In this document: positions 1 through 6,962 of the stretch, piece by piece
Position numbering within the stretch: the first letter of the stretch is position 1
Layout: every line of letters begins with the position of its first letter
NCBI GenBank assembly: GCA_944390615.1
Contig: CALXRJ010000131.1
Location: 1 to 11,651 of the forward strand
Reading direction: 5' to 3'
Length of the DNA: 11,651 nucleotides
Origin: an uncultured Clostridia bacterium
Lineage (GTDB): Bacteria; Bacillota; Clostridia; TANB77; CAG-508
Program-made: the position numbers and the translations under genes
The notes under the pieces: generated by a model
What the model was told of the DNA's origin: nothing
Databases searched by the model: none
Seen by the model: only the letters and a program-made list of their open reading frames with translations

Positions 1-315
1 TGTCATAATGGAAGTTATATTGATACATTCTGTTCCTACAACAATATCTGATTGATGTATATTTTTTCCAAATCCTCCACCGCATCCTTGGTTTATGATA
101 TAATCTGGTTGATATTTTTCGATTGCAAGTGTTATAGCTGCTGCTGTGTTAATTAAGCCTACTTTTGCATCACATAAAATAATATCCTTTTGAGCTATTT
201 TTCCTAAATAAAAGGTACAAAGATTGGTCTTTTCTGTTTTAAGTTGTTCTAGTCTTTTTATTAAAAAGTTTAATTCTACATCAGCCATTGCTGCTATGAT
301 TAATATTTTACTCAT
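1..315 (-). CDS. mtnN: 5'-methylthioadenosine/S-adenosylhomocysteine nucleosidase family protein, N-terminal part (cut by window edge)
   Basis: The first 105 residues of a purine-nucleoside phosphorylase/nucleosidase-family protein are present; the 3' end lies outside the window. What is seen: a short N-terminal beta strand MSKILIIAAM, then the segment DAKVGLINTAAAI, then PDYIINQGCGGGF followed by SDIVVGTE. These correspond to the G-I-G-K-V-N-A-A, P-D-hhI-N-T-G-x-A-G-G and G-D-I-V-V blocks of MtnN. Family members hydrolyse MTA or SAH to adenine plus the thioribose or ribosylhomocysteine moiety in the cytosol. The start is the ATG at 313-315, nine bases after an AGGAGG at 325-330. The gene begins inside the end of the upstream amidohydrolase gene (8-nt overlap), which implies translational coupling. 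One oddity: the acidic residue expected three positions after the A-M of the first strand appears one position later (A-M-A-D-V-E). Another PNP-superfamily nucleosidase with a related substrate is possible, because the catalytic C-terminal half is not visible. Confidence 0.8.
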   Translation of the reverse strand, partial: MSKILIIAAMADVELNFLIKRLEQLKTEKTNLCTFYLGKIAQKDIILCDAKVGLINTAAAITLAIEKYQPDYIINQGCGGGFGKNIHQSDIVVGTECINITSIMT

Positions 316-1621
316 TCGATTTTTCCTCCTGATATTGAATTCGATGGATAATCTCTTCACTCTTTTTATAAATATCTTGTGGATTAACATCAATTAACAA
401 CTTCTTGTTTTCCATCAATATTTCGCCATTTACAATTGTTGTTTCAACATTTACAGTTTTCACATTATAGACGATTTCTGCTAAAATATTGTTATGAGGG
501 TTGGTCATCGGTGTATGGTTTAAATTTAAAATAATTAAATCGGCAAGCTTTCCTTCTTCAATGGAACCAATTTGATTTTCTAGTCCTAATGCTTTTGCTC
601 CATTAATGGTTGCCATTTTTAAAACTTCATAGGCAGGAAGTTGCAAAGGATCTTCTAAAAATCCTTTTTGAAGAAGTGCTGCTATTTTCATCGTTTCAAA
701 CATATCTAAATTGCTTCCACTTCCTTGCCCATCAGTTCCTAGTGATACACATATATTTTCTTTTTGCATTTTAGAGATGGGAGCAATGCCACATCCAAGT
801 TTTAGGTTACTAACAGGGCAATGTGCCATAAAAACATTTAATTTAGCTAGTCTTTCTATTTCTTTTTCTGTTAACTTTACACCATGTGCTAATAATAAAT
901 GAATTTTTTTAAAATAAGTTTCAATCACATCTACTGGGCTTTTTACTTGATATAATCGTTTAATATCTTCTACTTCTTGGGCATTTTCACAAAAGTGCAT
1001 TTGAATTGGTAGTTTGTATTTTTTCGCTATTTCAATTCCTTTTTGCAAATATTCTCTGCTATTGGTGTATAAACTATGTATTCCTACATTGAAAGTGATT
1101 GTGTCATATTTTCCTTGATATTTTTCTATATTTTCTTCTAATTCTCTTAGTCTATTTTCTCCTTCTCCGTTTGCATCCATTAAAGTAGTTGTTACTTGTA
1201 ATCTTATTTTTGCTTTTAAGGCACTTTTTATGATTGGTTCTTGCATAAAATAAAAATCATTAGCAGTTGTTGTTCCAGAAGTAATCATTTCTAAATAAGA
1301 AAGCATAGATGCAAAATAGATATCTTCCTCTGTTAATTTGCTTTCCATTGGCCATATTTTTTTTGTTAGCCAATCTTGTGTGATGAATCCATCTACGGTT
1401 TCGCGAAATAGACTCATGGGAATATGGCTATGTGTATTGATTAGTCCTGGCATAACAATTTTATCTGTTGCATCGATTACTTTTTCTGCTGTTTCTTTGC
1501 TATTTTTTTGTATTTTGGTTATTTTGTTGTTTTCTATTAAAATATCTGTATTTTTTTGGATTGGCTCTAAGTCTTTTTCATTCATAGAAATTAAAGTAGC
1601 ATTTTTGATTAAGATTTTCAT
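308..1621 (-). CDS. mtaD: Amidohydrolase of the 5'-methylthioadenosine/S-adenosylhomocysteine deaminase family
   Basis: A cytosolic metal-dependent hydrolase of 437 residues, the usual length for MtaD/SsnA-like amidohydrolases. It probably deaminates MTA and SAH to 5'-methylthioinosine and S-inosylhomocysteine. Metal and catalytic residues are visible (numbering from the chosen start): HSH at 64/66 in NTHSHIPMSLFR, H209 and E212 in MHFCENA, H246 in AHG, and D297 in SLGTDG. The segments CPVSNLKLGCGIAP and the closing GSIEEGKLADLIIL are hallmarks of the MTA/SAH and chlorohydrolase-like branch. Two ATGs lie six bases apart (1627 and 1621). The AAGGAG at 1630-1635 is 8 nt from the inner ATG but only 2 nt from the outer, so I chose 1621. 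It follows the rplT terminator with no clear promoter of its own, and overlaps the nucleosidase gene downstream. A related substrate (adenosine, guanine-like or other aminopurine) cannot be excluded from sequence alone. Confidence 0.85.
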   Translation of the reverse strand: MKILIKNATLISMNEKDLEPIQKNTDILIENNKITKIQKNSKETAEKVIDATDKIVMPGLINTHSHIPMSLFRETVDGFITQDWLTKKIWPMESKLTEEDIYFASMLSYLEMITSGTTTANDFYFMQEPIIKSALKAKIRLQVTTTLMDANGEGENRLRELEENIEKYQGKYDTITFNVGIHSLYTNSREYLQKGIEIAKKYKLPIQMHFCENAQEVEDIKRLYQVKSPVDVIETYFKKIHLLLAHGVKLTEKEIERLAKLNVFMAHCPVSNLKLGCGIAPISKMQKENICVSLGTDGQGSGSNLDMFETMKIAALLQKGFLEDPLQLPAYEVLKMATINGAKALGLENQIGSIEEGKLADLIILNLNHTPMTNPHNNILAEIVYNVKTVNVETTIVNGEILMENKKLLIDVNPQDIYKKSEEIIHRIQYQEEKSNE

Positions 1622-1651
1622 TTGCATTTCTCCTTGTCTTTTTTATTCAAT

Positions 1652-1719
1652 AAAAAGCAACCTTTACTTTTACCACTGTCTTGAATAGATGGGTAATTTC
1701 ATAAAGGTTGTTGCTTTTT
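1652..1719 (-). terminator. Rho-independent terminator of the infC-rpmI-rplT operon
   Basis: Directly after the rplT stop codon the minus strand reads GCAACAACCTTTA, a long loop, then TAAAGGTTGC followed by TTTTTATT. The arms pair over about 10 bp with a 3-nt bulge, and the loop can add a small TTACC/GGTAA stem. A U-run follows on the minus strand. Some read-through into the amidohydrolase gene is plausible because no strong promoter is seen between them. Confidence 0.75.
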
Positions 1720-2070
1720 TTATGCATTTTTTGCAATATTTACAATTTCTGTAAATGCTTTTTCATCATTGACAGCAATTTCTGCTAACATTTTTCTATT
1801 AATCGTAACATTTGCTTTTTTTAATCCTGCGATTAATTTGCTGTATGTTATTCCATTCATTCTTGCTGCTGCATTTATTCTTGCTATCCATAATTTTCTA
1901 AAATCACTTTTTCTATCTTTTCTTCCTACATAGCTATATGCTAAAGATTTTAAAACTGCTTGGTTAGCATTTCTAAAACGATAATGTTTTGCACCATAAT
2001 ATCCTTTAGCTTGTTTTAAAACTTTTTTATGTCTTCTTCTTGTTATTTTTGCTGTTTTTACTCTTGCCAT
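1720..2070 (-). CDS. rplT: 50S ribosomal protein L20
   Basis: A 116-residue, very basic protein that is essential for early 50S assembly on 23S rRNA. In Firmicutes it also represses its own operon. Seen: the N-terminal arginine/lysine-rich extension MARVKTAKITRRRHKK, then AKGYYGAKH and the conserved LWIARINAAARMNGITYSKLI-type core, ending KAFTEIVNIAKNA; length matches the family (about 117-119). The ATG at 2068-2070 has AAAGGAG at 2080-2086, nine bases away. It is the last gene of the infC-rpmI-rplT transcript, 20 nt after rpmI and followed at once by a terminator. It is the probable ligand of the leader RNA upstream of infC. Confidence 0.98.
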   Translation of the reverse strand: MARVKTAKITRRRHKKVLKQAKGYYGAKHYRFRNANQAVLKSLAYSYVGRKDRKSDFRKLWIARINAAARMNGITYSKLIAGLKKANVTINRKMLAEIAVNDEKAFTEIVNIAKNA

Positions 2071-2090
2071 TTTTTCATTCTCCTTTCTTT

Positions 2091-2294
2091 TTAGTTACCA
2101 TATTGTAATAATTTTTTGATTGTATTTTCACATGTTTTGTCTGCATAAGCTCCTGGACGTCTACTATTTAATTTTTGTCTTTTTGTTTTATTAGCTAATA
2201 AATGTCTTCTTCCTGATGTGGTTCTTTTTACTTTTCCTGTAGCTGTTAAAGAATATCTTTTTTTAGCAGCTTTATTTGTTTTCATTTTAGGCAT
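2091..2294 (-). CDS. rpmI: 50S ribosomal protein L35
   Basis: A 67-residue basic ribosomal protein, seen as MPKMKTNKAAKKRYS at the N-terminus, the middle TGKVKRTTSGRRHLL and a C-terminus ending KLLQYGN. The open frame also permits an ATG 18 nt upstream at 2312. That ATG sits on the ribosome-binding site itself (AAAGGAG at 2303-2309) and would add six non-conserved residues. The site lies 8 nt from the ATG at 2292-2294, which restores the family's MPKMKT start. The gene sits between infC and rplT in the standard operon order. Confidence 0.97.
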   Translation of the reverse strand: MPKMKTNKAAKKRYSLTATGKVKRTTSGRRHLLANKTKRQKLNSRRPGAYADKTCENTIKKLLQYGN

Positions 2295-2330
2295 ATCTAA
2301 AACTCCTTTCAATCTTTTTATTTCTATATT

Positions 2331-2840
2331 TTACGCTTTTTTGGATAGCATAATAAACATATTTCTTCCTTCTAATTTAGGTTGCTTATCAACATTTGCA
2401 ATATCAGAAAGATCTTCGAAGAATCGATTTAATACATCTTCCCCTAATTTAGAATTGTTAACTTCTCTGCCTCTAAATTTTACTGTAATTTTTAATTTGT
2501 TTCCTTCTTCAATAAATTTTCTGGCATTTTTGGCTTTAAATCTGAAATCGTGTTCTTCAATATTAGGCGTAATTCTTATTTCTTTTACTTCTGCTACTTT
2601 TTGTTTTTTCTTTGCTTCTTTTTCTTTTTTAGCTTGTTCGAATTTGTATTTTCCATAGTTCATAATCTTACAAACTGGTGGATTTACATGTGGTGCAACA
2701 AGCACTAAATCTAATTTTTTTTCTTCTGCAAGTTCTTGTGCTTCTCTTAAAGATAATACACCTAGTTTTTCTCCATTATCTCCTATTAATTGAACTTCTT
2801 TTGCTCTTATTTGACCATTTATTGGTAACTCTTGTTTGAT
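2331..2840 (-). CDS. infC: Translation initiation factor IF-3, probably starting at a non-canonical AUC codon
   Basis: IF-3 binds the 30S subunit, blocks premature 50S joining and proofreads start-codon/initiator-tRNA pairing. Seen from the chosen start (169 residues): an N-terminal domain with LPINGQIRAKEVQLI and LVLVAPHVNPPVCKIMNYG, a lysine-rich linker at about 67-81, and a C-terminal domain with KEIRITPNIEEHDF, ITVKFRGRE and the closing GRNMFIMLSKK. An in-frame GTG exists at 2847-2849 but overlaps the AGGAGG Shine-Dalgarno at 2849-2854. The codon 8 nt after that site is ATC at 2838-2840, exactly where homologues begin. Rare AUU-type starts are well known for infC and let IF-3 repress its own translation. 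The gene is first in the operon, behind a strong promoter and attenuator leader. Confidence 0.95.
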   Translation of the reverse strand: MKQELPINGQIRAKEVQLIGDNGEKLGVLSLREAQELAEEKKLDLVLVAPHVNPPVCKIMNYGKYKFEQAKKEKEAKKKQKVAEVKEIRITPNIEEHDFRFKAKNARKFIEEGNKLKITVKFRGREVNNSKLGEDVLNRFFEDLSDIANVDKQPKLEGRNMFIMLSKKA

Positions 2841-2995
2841 AAAAAACACCTCCTAAAATAATAAAAAATTGACTTTTCTTTGTTACAAGATAAGCCAATT
2901 TATCCACGCCAAATAATCTATTATAATAATTATTTTGTTTTCTTACCTTTTCCTTGTTCGTTAAGGTGAGAAGTGGATACTTCTTCTTGCAACAT
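2841..2995 (-). ncRNA. L20-type leader RNA of the infC-rpmI-rplT operon (attenuator)
   Basis: About 150 nt of untranslated leader lie between the promoter and infC. Visible structure on the minus-strand RNA: an outer helix pairing 2986-2994 (UGUUGCAAG) with 2881-2889 (CUUGUAACA), 9 bp with one G-U; a 7-bp long-range helix of UAUCCAC (2973-2979) with GUGGAUA (2901-2907); and a competing local hairpin AGAAG/CUUCU (2969-2984) that exposes UAUCCA in its loop. The outer helix cannot coexist with the intrinsic terminator at 2859-2900, because its 3' strand is that terminator's loop. In Bacillus subtilis, L20 binding to such a leader causes premature termination of infC transcription. Assignment to that family rests on position and architecture, not on a covariance search. 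Confidence 0.75.
2859..2900 (-). terminator. Attenuator terminator in the infC leader
   Basis: On the minus strand AATTGGCTT (2892-2900) pairs with AAGTCAATT (2867-2875) over 9 bp including one G-U, followed by TTTTTTATT. It lies before the infC start codon, so it can only act as a conditional leader terminator. The intervening loop holds the 3' strand of the leader's outer helix. Confidence 0.7.
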
Positions 2996-3000
2996 GTATT

Positions 3001-3029
3001 ATTATATAATGATTATTTCGTTTTGTCAA
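3001..3029 (-). promoter_or_regulatory. Consensus sigma-70/sigma-A promoter of the infC operon
   Basis: On the minus strand there is a perfect TTGACA (3024-3029), a 17-bp spacer and a perfect TATAAT (3001-3006). Transcription should start near 2994-2995, which coincides with the first base of the leader's outer helix. No terminator is visible between the pheT stop at 3062 and this promoter. Confidence 0.9.
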
Positions 3030-3061
3030 GCAATTTATCACAAAATTCAAAAATACTAACC

Positions 3062-5443
3062 TTATTTTCTCAATTCCATTCCCGACTTCTCCAAATCTTC
3101 CATTATTTTTTCCATAATAGAGTTAACTTCTTCATCATTTAAAGTCCTATTTTGATCTCCAAAAGTTAACGAATAAGCTAAACTTTTCTTACTCTTATCT
3201 AAAATATTTTTTCCTTCGTATAAATCAAATAATTTGATATCTAATAATAGTTTTCCGGCTTTTTTCTTTATTTTAGTTTCAATTTCTTTTGAAGTTAGCG
3301 TTTTATCTACTAAGATAGATAAATCTTTTCTAATAACTGGGAATTTTGAAATTTCTTTAAATTTCATTTTTCCAACTCTTTTTGCCAATAAACGATCTAA
3401 GTTTATTTCCATAACATATACTGCATCTTTTTCTATTGCTGGATGTATTCTTCCCACCATTCCTACTATATCATTATTAACAGAAATTTCAGCCGTTTGA
3501 CCTGGGTGGAATTCCTTTGGCATTTGTTTTGGTAATACAAAACTATATCTGCCATTATATCCTAAAAAATCTAGTAATTCTTCTGCTACCCCTTTTATAT
3601 CGTAAAAGTTTATTGGTTCATTGTAACCTATTTTATTGTAATAATTTCCTGTCATGAATACACATATTTTTTGGTCTTCCCCATAAACTTCACCTTTTTT
3701 CCAGAAGCCTTTTCCAATTTCAAATAAACATATATCTTTATTTTCACGTGCTTTGTTGTATTCATATATTTTATATAAAGATGGAATCATACTATATCTT
3801 AATGTATTTCTCTCTTCTGTAATTGGATCCAATAAGGTTAAAGGCTCAAATTCATCTGTTGTAAATTTTTTGACATCTTTATCATTAATTAAAATATAGG
3901 TCAATGTTTCATTTAAACCTAAATCACTCATTTTATGTCTTATTTTTCTCATGGTTTTATTGACAGTTCCCATCTTCATTGGAACAACTGGTAATTTTCC
4001 TGGAATATTATTAACACCATAAATTCTTCCTACTTCTTCAACTAAGTCTTCTTTTATGGATATATCTATTCTTCTTGTTGGAACTGTTACCATAACTGAT
4101 TTTTCTTTTGGGTTTGTTTTAAATTTTAATTTTCGGAATGTATCTAAAATATCTTCTTTTGAGATACTTGCTCCTAGTACATCATTTATAAATTGATATT
4201 CAATTTCTATTTCTATTTCTTTTTCCTGGTTATTTGTTACATCATAAGTTAACCTTCCTGTAACAACCTTGCCGTCAGCATATTTTTCAAGTAGACTACA
4301 GGCTCTTTCTATTGCCATATAGGTTCTGGCTGGATCTAATCCTTTTTCAAAACGATTGCTTGCTTCACTTCTTAATATTTTGTTAGAAGTTTTTCTTATT
4401 TTTACAGAATCAAATATGGCTGCTTCTATGATGACATTTTTGCTAGTTTCTTCTACTTCCGTATTTAGTCCTCCCATAACACCTGCTAAACCAACTGCTT
4501 TTTTGCCATCTGTAATTACAATATCTTCTTTAGATAAAGTTCTTTCTTGATTATCCAGTGTTGTTAATTTTTCTCCTTCTTCTGCCATTCTAACAATTAG
4601 TTTATCTCCCAAGTGGTCAGCATCATAAAAATGGAGTGGTTGCCCTAATTCTAACATGACATAATTACTAATATCTACTACATTATTAATTGGTCTAATG
4701 CCTGATGCAATTAGTCTATTTTTGATAAAGTCTGGACTTTCTTTTATCACTACATCTTCCACTTTTCTTACTAATAGTAGTTTACAATTTTCTGTCTCTA
4801 CGCCAATTTTGAATTTAGTATCTATTTTCTCTCCTACTTCCTTATGTGTTAAATCAGGCTGTCTTACTTCTTTATCATAGATAGCACCTAGTTCATAAGC
4901 CATTCCTAAAATACTTAGTAAATCACCTCGATTGGCTGTTAATTCAAAATCAATTACCTGATCATCTAATCCTAAATATGGAATAGGATCTCCTCCAATT
5001 GGCGCTTCTGCTGGAAGTTCACAAATTCCGTTTTTGTCCGCTTCTGACAGAAATTTCTTTTCTATTCCTATTTCATATAAGGCACATATCATTCCATTGG
5101 ATTCTTGCCCTCTTATTTGTCCTTTTTTTATTTTGATGCCTCCTGGCAATTCTGCACCTACTTTGGCTAATATTACTTTTAGTCCTTTTCTGGCATTGGG
5201 TGCACCACATACAATATTTAAAACTTCACTTCCAATGTCTACCTTACATAAATGTAAATGGTCAGAATCTGGATGCATGGTGCATTCTACGATTTCTCCA
5301 ATTACTAAATTAGTAGCATTAACTAATTTTTCAGCGGAATCATATTCATTTCCTACTCTTGTCATATCTTCAGCTAAAGTTACTACATCTAGGTTATCCT
5401 CTAAATCTACATAATCTTTTACAAAATTGGTACTTAATTTCAT
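3062..5443 (-). CDS. pheT: Phenylalanine--tRNA ligase beta subunit
   Basis: The 793-residue beta subunit of the heterotetrameric PheRS, the standard length for the bacterial long form. Domains in order: an EMAP-II/OB-type tRNA-binding domain at about 40-150 (HPDSDHLHLCKVD, then NIVCGAPNA); the B3/B4 editing domain at about 205-380 (ELTANRGDLLSILGMAYELG, INNVVDISNYVMLELGQPLH, LRSEASNRFEKGLDP); B5 at about 400-475; the catalytically inactive class II-like core; and a C-terminal FDX-ACB anticodon-binding domain from about 700 (SKFPVIRKDLSILVD, YSLTFGDQNRTL). The beta subunit binds tRNA-Phe and clears mischarged Tyr-tRNA. It starts 2 nt after the pheS stop, with an AAGGATG-like ribosome site inside the pheS end, so the two are translated from one mRNA under the T-box. 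Confidence 0.98.
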   Translation of the reverse strand: MKLSTNFVKDYVDLEDNLDVVTLAEDMTRVGNEYDSAEKLVNATNLVIGEIVECTMHPDSDHLHLCKVDIGSEVLNIVCGAPNARKGLKVILAKVGAELPGGIKIKKGQIRGQESNGMICALYEIGIEKKFLSEADKNGICELPAEAPIGGDPIPYLGLDDQVIDFELTANRGDLLSILGMAYELGAIYDKEVRQPDLTHKEVGEKIDTKFKIGVETENCKLLLVRKVEDVVIKESPDFIKNRLIASGIRPINNVVDISNYVMLELGQPLHFYDADHLGDKLIVRMAEEGEKLTTLDNQERTLSKEDIVITDGKKAVGLAGVMGGLNTEVEETSKNVIIEAAIFDSVKIRKTSNKILRSEASNRFEKGLDPARTYMAIERACSLLEKYADGKVVTGRLTYDVTNNQEKEIEIEIEYQFINDVLGASISKEDILDTFRKLKFKTNPKEKSVMVTVPTRRIDISIKEDLVEEVGRIYGVNNIPGKLPVVPMKMGTVNKTMRKIRHKMSDLGLNETLTYILINDKDVKKFTTDEFEPLTLLDPITEERNTLRYSMIPSLYKIYEYNKARENKDICLFEIGKGFWKKGEVYGEDQKICVFMTGNYYNKIGYNEPINFYDIKGVAEELLDFLGYNGRYSFVLPKQMPKEFHPGQTAEISVNNDIVGMVGRIHPAIEKDAVYVMEINLDRLLAKRVGKMKFKEISKFPVIRKDLSILVDKTLTSKEIETKIKKKAGKLLLDIKLFDLYEGKNILDKSKKSLAYSLTFGDQNRTLNDEEVNSIMEKIMEDLEKSGMELRK

Positions 5444-5445
5444 TT

Positions 5446-6495
5446 CTATTCTTCATCCTTTCTGTCAAATTGATTTAAAAATCTTACGTCATTGGCGTAA
5501 AGATATCTCATATCTGTTATGCCATAGCGAAACATAGCCAGACGATCAATTCCTGTTCCAAAAGCAAAACCACTATATTGGTCTGGGTCATAACCATTCA
5601 TTTTTAATACATTTGGATGAACCATTCCTGAACCAAGTACTTCTATCCAACCTGTTTGTTTGCATAAATTACATCCTTTTCCCCCACATTTGAAGCAGGT
5701 TACATCTACTTCATAAGATGGCTCTGTAAATGGAAAGTAACTTGGTCGAAATCTTAAATCTAAATTGGCTCCTATTATTTTTCTAACAAATATTTCTAAG
5801 GTTCCTTTTAGGTCTGCAAGTGATATATTTCTTTCTCTTTTGTCTATGACTAATCCTTCAATTTGGTTAAATTGATGAGAATGTGTGGCATCATCTTCTC
5901 TACGATAGGTTTTTCCTGCTGTTATCATTCGAATTGGTCGTTTTTCTGTATTAGCAACCATCGTTCTTGCCTGAACAGATGAGGTTTGAGTTCTTAATAA
6001 GTATTCATCTGTAATATAAAAACTGTCCTGCATGTCTCTTGCTGGATGACCTTTTGGTATGTTTAACCTTTCAAAACAGAATTCATCTGTTTCTAGTTCT
6101 GGTCCTTCTACTACATCATATCCCATGGAAACAAATAAATCTTCAATATCTTCGATTACTCTGTTTAGTGGATGTATGCTTCCTCTTTTTAGTTTACTAC
6201 TTGGTAGGGTAATGTCTATTTTTTCTGCTTCTATTTTTTTGTTTAGCTCTTCTTGTTTAAATTCTTCTTCTTTTTCCTGAATCAATTTTTCTAAAGTTTC
6301 TTTGGCTTCATTTACCAAATTCCCAATAATTGGTCTTTCTTCTGCTGCTAATTCTTTCATGCCTCTAAGTATTGCTGTTAACTCTCCTTTTTTTCCTAAG
6401 TATTTTATTCTGATGTCTTCTAGTGATTTTAAATCTACTAGATTTTTGATTTCTTCAATCGATTTTTGCTTGATTTGTTCAATCTTTTCTTTCAT
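5446..6495 (-). CDS. pheS: Phenylalanine--tRNA ligase alpha subunit
   Basis: The 349-residue catalytic subunit of PheRS, which activates phenylalanine and charges tRNA-Phe. Residues 1-90 form the charged N-terminal coiled coil that binds tRNA. The class II core follows: GSIHPLNRVIEDIEDLF (about 105-121), RTQTSSVQAR (168-177), motif 2 around GKTYRREDDATHSHQFNQIEG (about 194-214), FRPSYFPFTEPS (249-260) and motif 3 GTGIDRLAMFRYGI (313-326). Four cysteines (267, 270, 275, 278) form the CxxC-CxxC knuckle found in many PheS proteins. The ATG at 6493-6495 follows AAGGAGG at 6506-6512 with a slightly long 10-nt gap. Expression is governed by the upstream T-box that carries a Phe (UUC) specifier. Confidence 0.98.
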   Translation of the reverse strand: MKEKIEQIKQKSIEEIKNLVDLKSLEDIRIKYLGKKGELTAILRGMKELAAEERPIIGNLVNEAKETLEKLIQEKEEEFKQEELNKKIEAEKIDITLPSSKLKRGSIHPLNRVIEDIEDLFVSMGYDVVEGPELETDEFCFERLNIPKGHPARDMQDSFYITDEYLLRTQTSSVQARTMVANTEKRPIRMITAGKTYRREDDATHSHQFNQIEGLVIDKRERNISLADLKGTLEIFVRKIIGANLDLRFRPSYFPFTEPSYEVDVTCFKCGGKGCNLCKQTGWIEVLGSGMVHPNVLKMNGYDPDQYSGFAFGTGIDRLAMFRYGITDMRYLYANDVRFLNQFDRKDEE

Positions 6496-6584
6496 ACAAT
6501 AAATTCCTCCTTTTTGGCAATAGAGATTGTTCTCTTTTATAATTTTTCATAGAGCCTACTTTAAAAGTTAGCTCTCAATGGTTC

Positions 6585-6845
6585 TAAAAAAAATCCAATT
6601 CGCCTATGTTTTAGGACGAATTGGATTTTTCGTGGTACCACCTAATTTTATTAATTAGCTTTTCGCTTGATTAACCTTATTATTAACTTTTAACGGAGTT
6701 AACCGCTTCTTACTACTGAAACTTTTTTGTTTGTTCATCAGAAGTTCTAAAAAGTGAATTTTCGATATAGGTTTTGTAATGACTTCCAGCCTAGGTCATT
6801 TTCTCTTTTCCAAATTATTCCTATATTTACTTTGCTTTTTCATTG
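6585..6845 (-). promoter_or_regulatory. T-box riboswitch, phenylalanine-specific, controlling pheST
   Basis: The leader has the full T-box layout on the minus strand. Stem I spans about 6830-6750: base arms AAAGT/ACTTT and TATAGG/CCTATA, and a distal loop region GACCTAGGCTGGAAGTC. Its specifier loop carries TTC, a Phe codon, at 6756-6758, followed by the usual A. The T-box sequence AGGTGGTACCACG is at 6631-6643, with TGGT to pair with the tRNA 3' end (discriminator A, as in tRNA-Phe). It pairs with CGTCCT at 6613-6618 to form the antiterminator, which excludes the terminator at 6586-6628. Uncharged tRNA-Phe should therefore turn on pheST. Both strands of the AGGG/CCCU pairing are one base shorter than the usual consensus. 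After the terminator a further hairpin (AGAGC/GCTCT, 6551-6575) precedes the pheS ribosome site. Confidence 0.95.
6586..6628 (-). terminator. Conditional terminator of the pheST T-box
   Basis: The minus strand reads AATCCAATTCG-TCCT, a short AAAACAT loop, then AGG-CGAATTGGATT followed by a run of six T. This is about 14 bp of stem with a one-base bulge. Its 5' arm contains the CGTCCT that the antiterminator needs, so the two structures are alternatives. Confidence 0.92.
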
Positions 6846-6889
6846 AATTTGTTTATTTTAGATTTCATGCATTTTATTTTATGTCTATT

Positions 6890-6918
6890 ATATTAACATA
6901 AAATTCTTTTTTTTGCAA
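6890..6918 (-). promoter_or_regulatory. Probable promoter of the pheST T-box transcript
   Basis: On the minus strand TTGCAA (6913-6918), a 17-bp spacer and TAATAT (6890-6895) preceded by TG at the extended -10 position. An overlapping TATAAT (6887-6892) would need a longer spacer. It lies about 45 bases upstream of T-box Stem I, with xerD ending just beyond it. Confidence 0.6.
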
Positions 6919-6962
6919 GATGTTTCTAAAAAATTTATGTATCTTATCTTACTGGATACTTT

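Noticed and set aside
1622..1627. Outer ATG of the amidohydrolase gene
   Set aside because: Only 2 nt from the AAGGAG; the ATG six bases further on has the right 8-nt spacing.
2295..2312. Upstream ATG adding six residues to L35
   Set aside because: It overlaps the Shine-Dalgarno sequence of the proper start, and the extra residues are foreign to the family.
711..6502. Many open frames of 60-146 codons on the plus strand opposite the genes
   Set aside because: They mirror conserved genes in A+T-rich DNA, have low-complexity Ser/Phe/Leu-rich products and lack ribosome sites.
6939..6959. Weak GTATC/GATAC hairpin after xerD as a terminator
   Set aside because: Only 5 bp of A+T-rich stem with the T-run displaced by several bases; not convincing.
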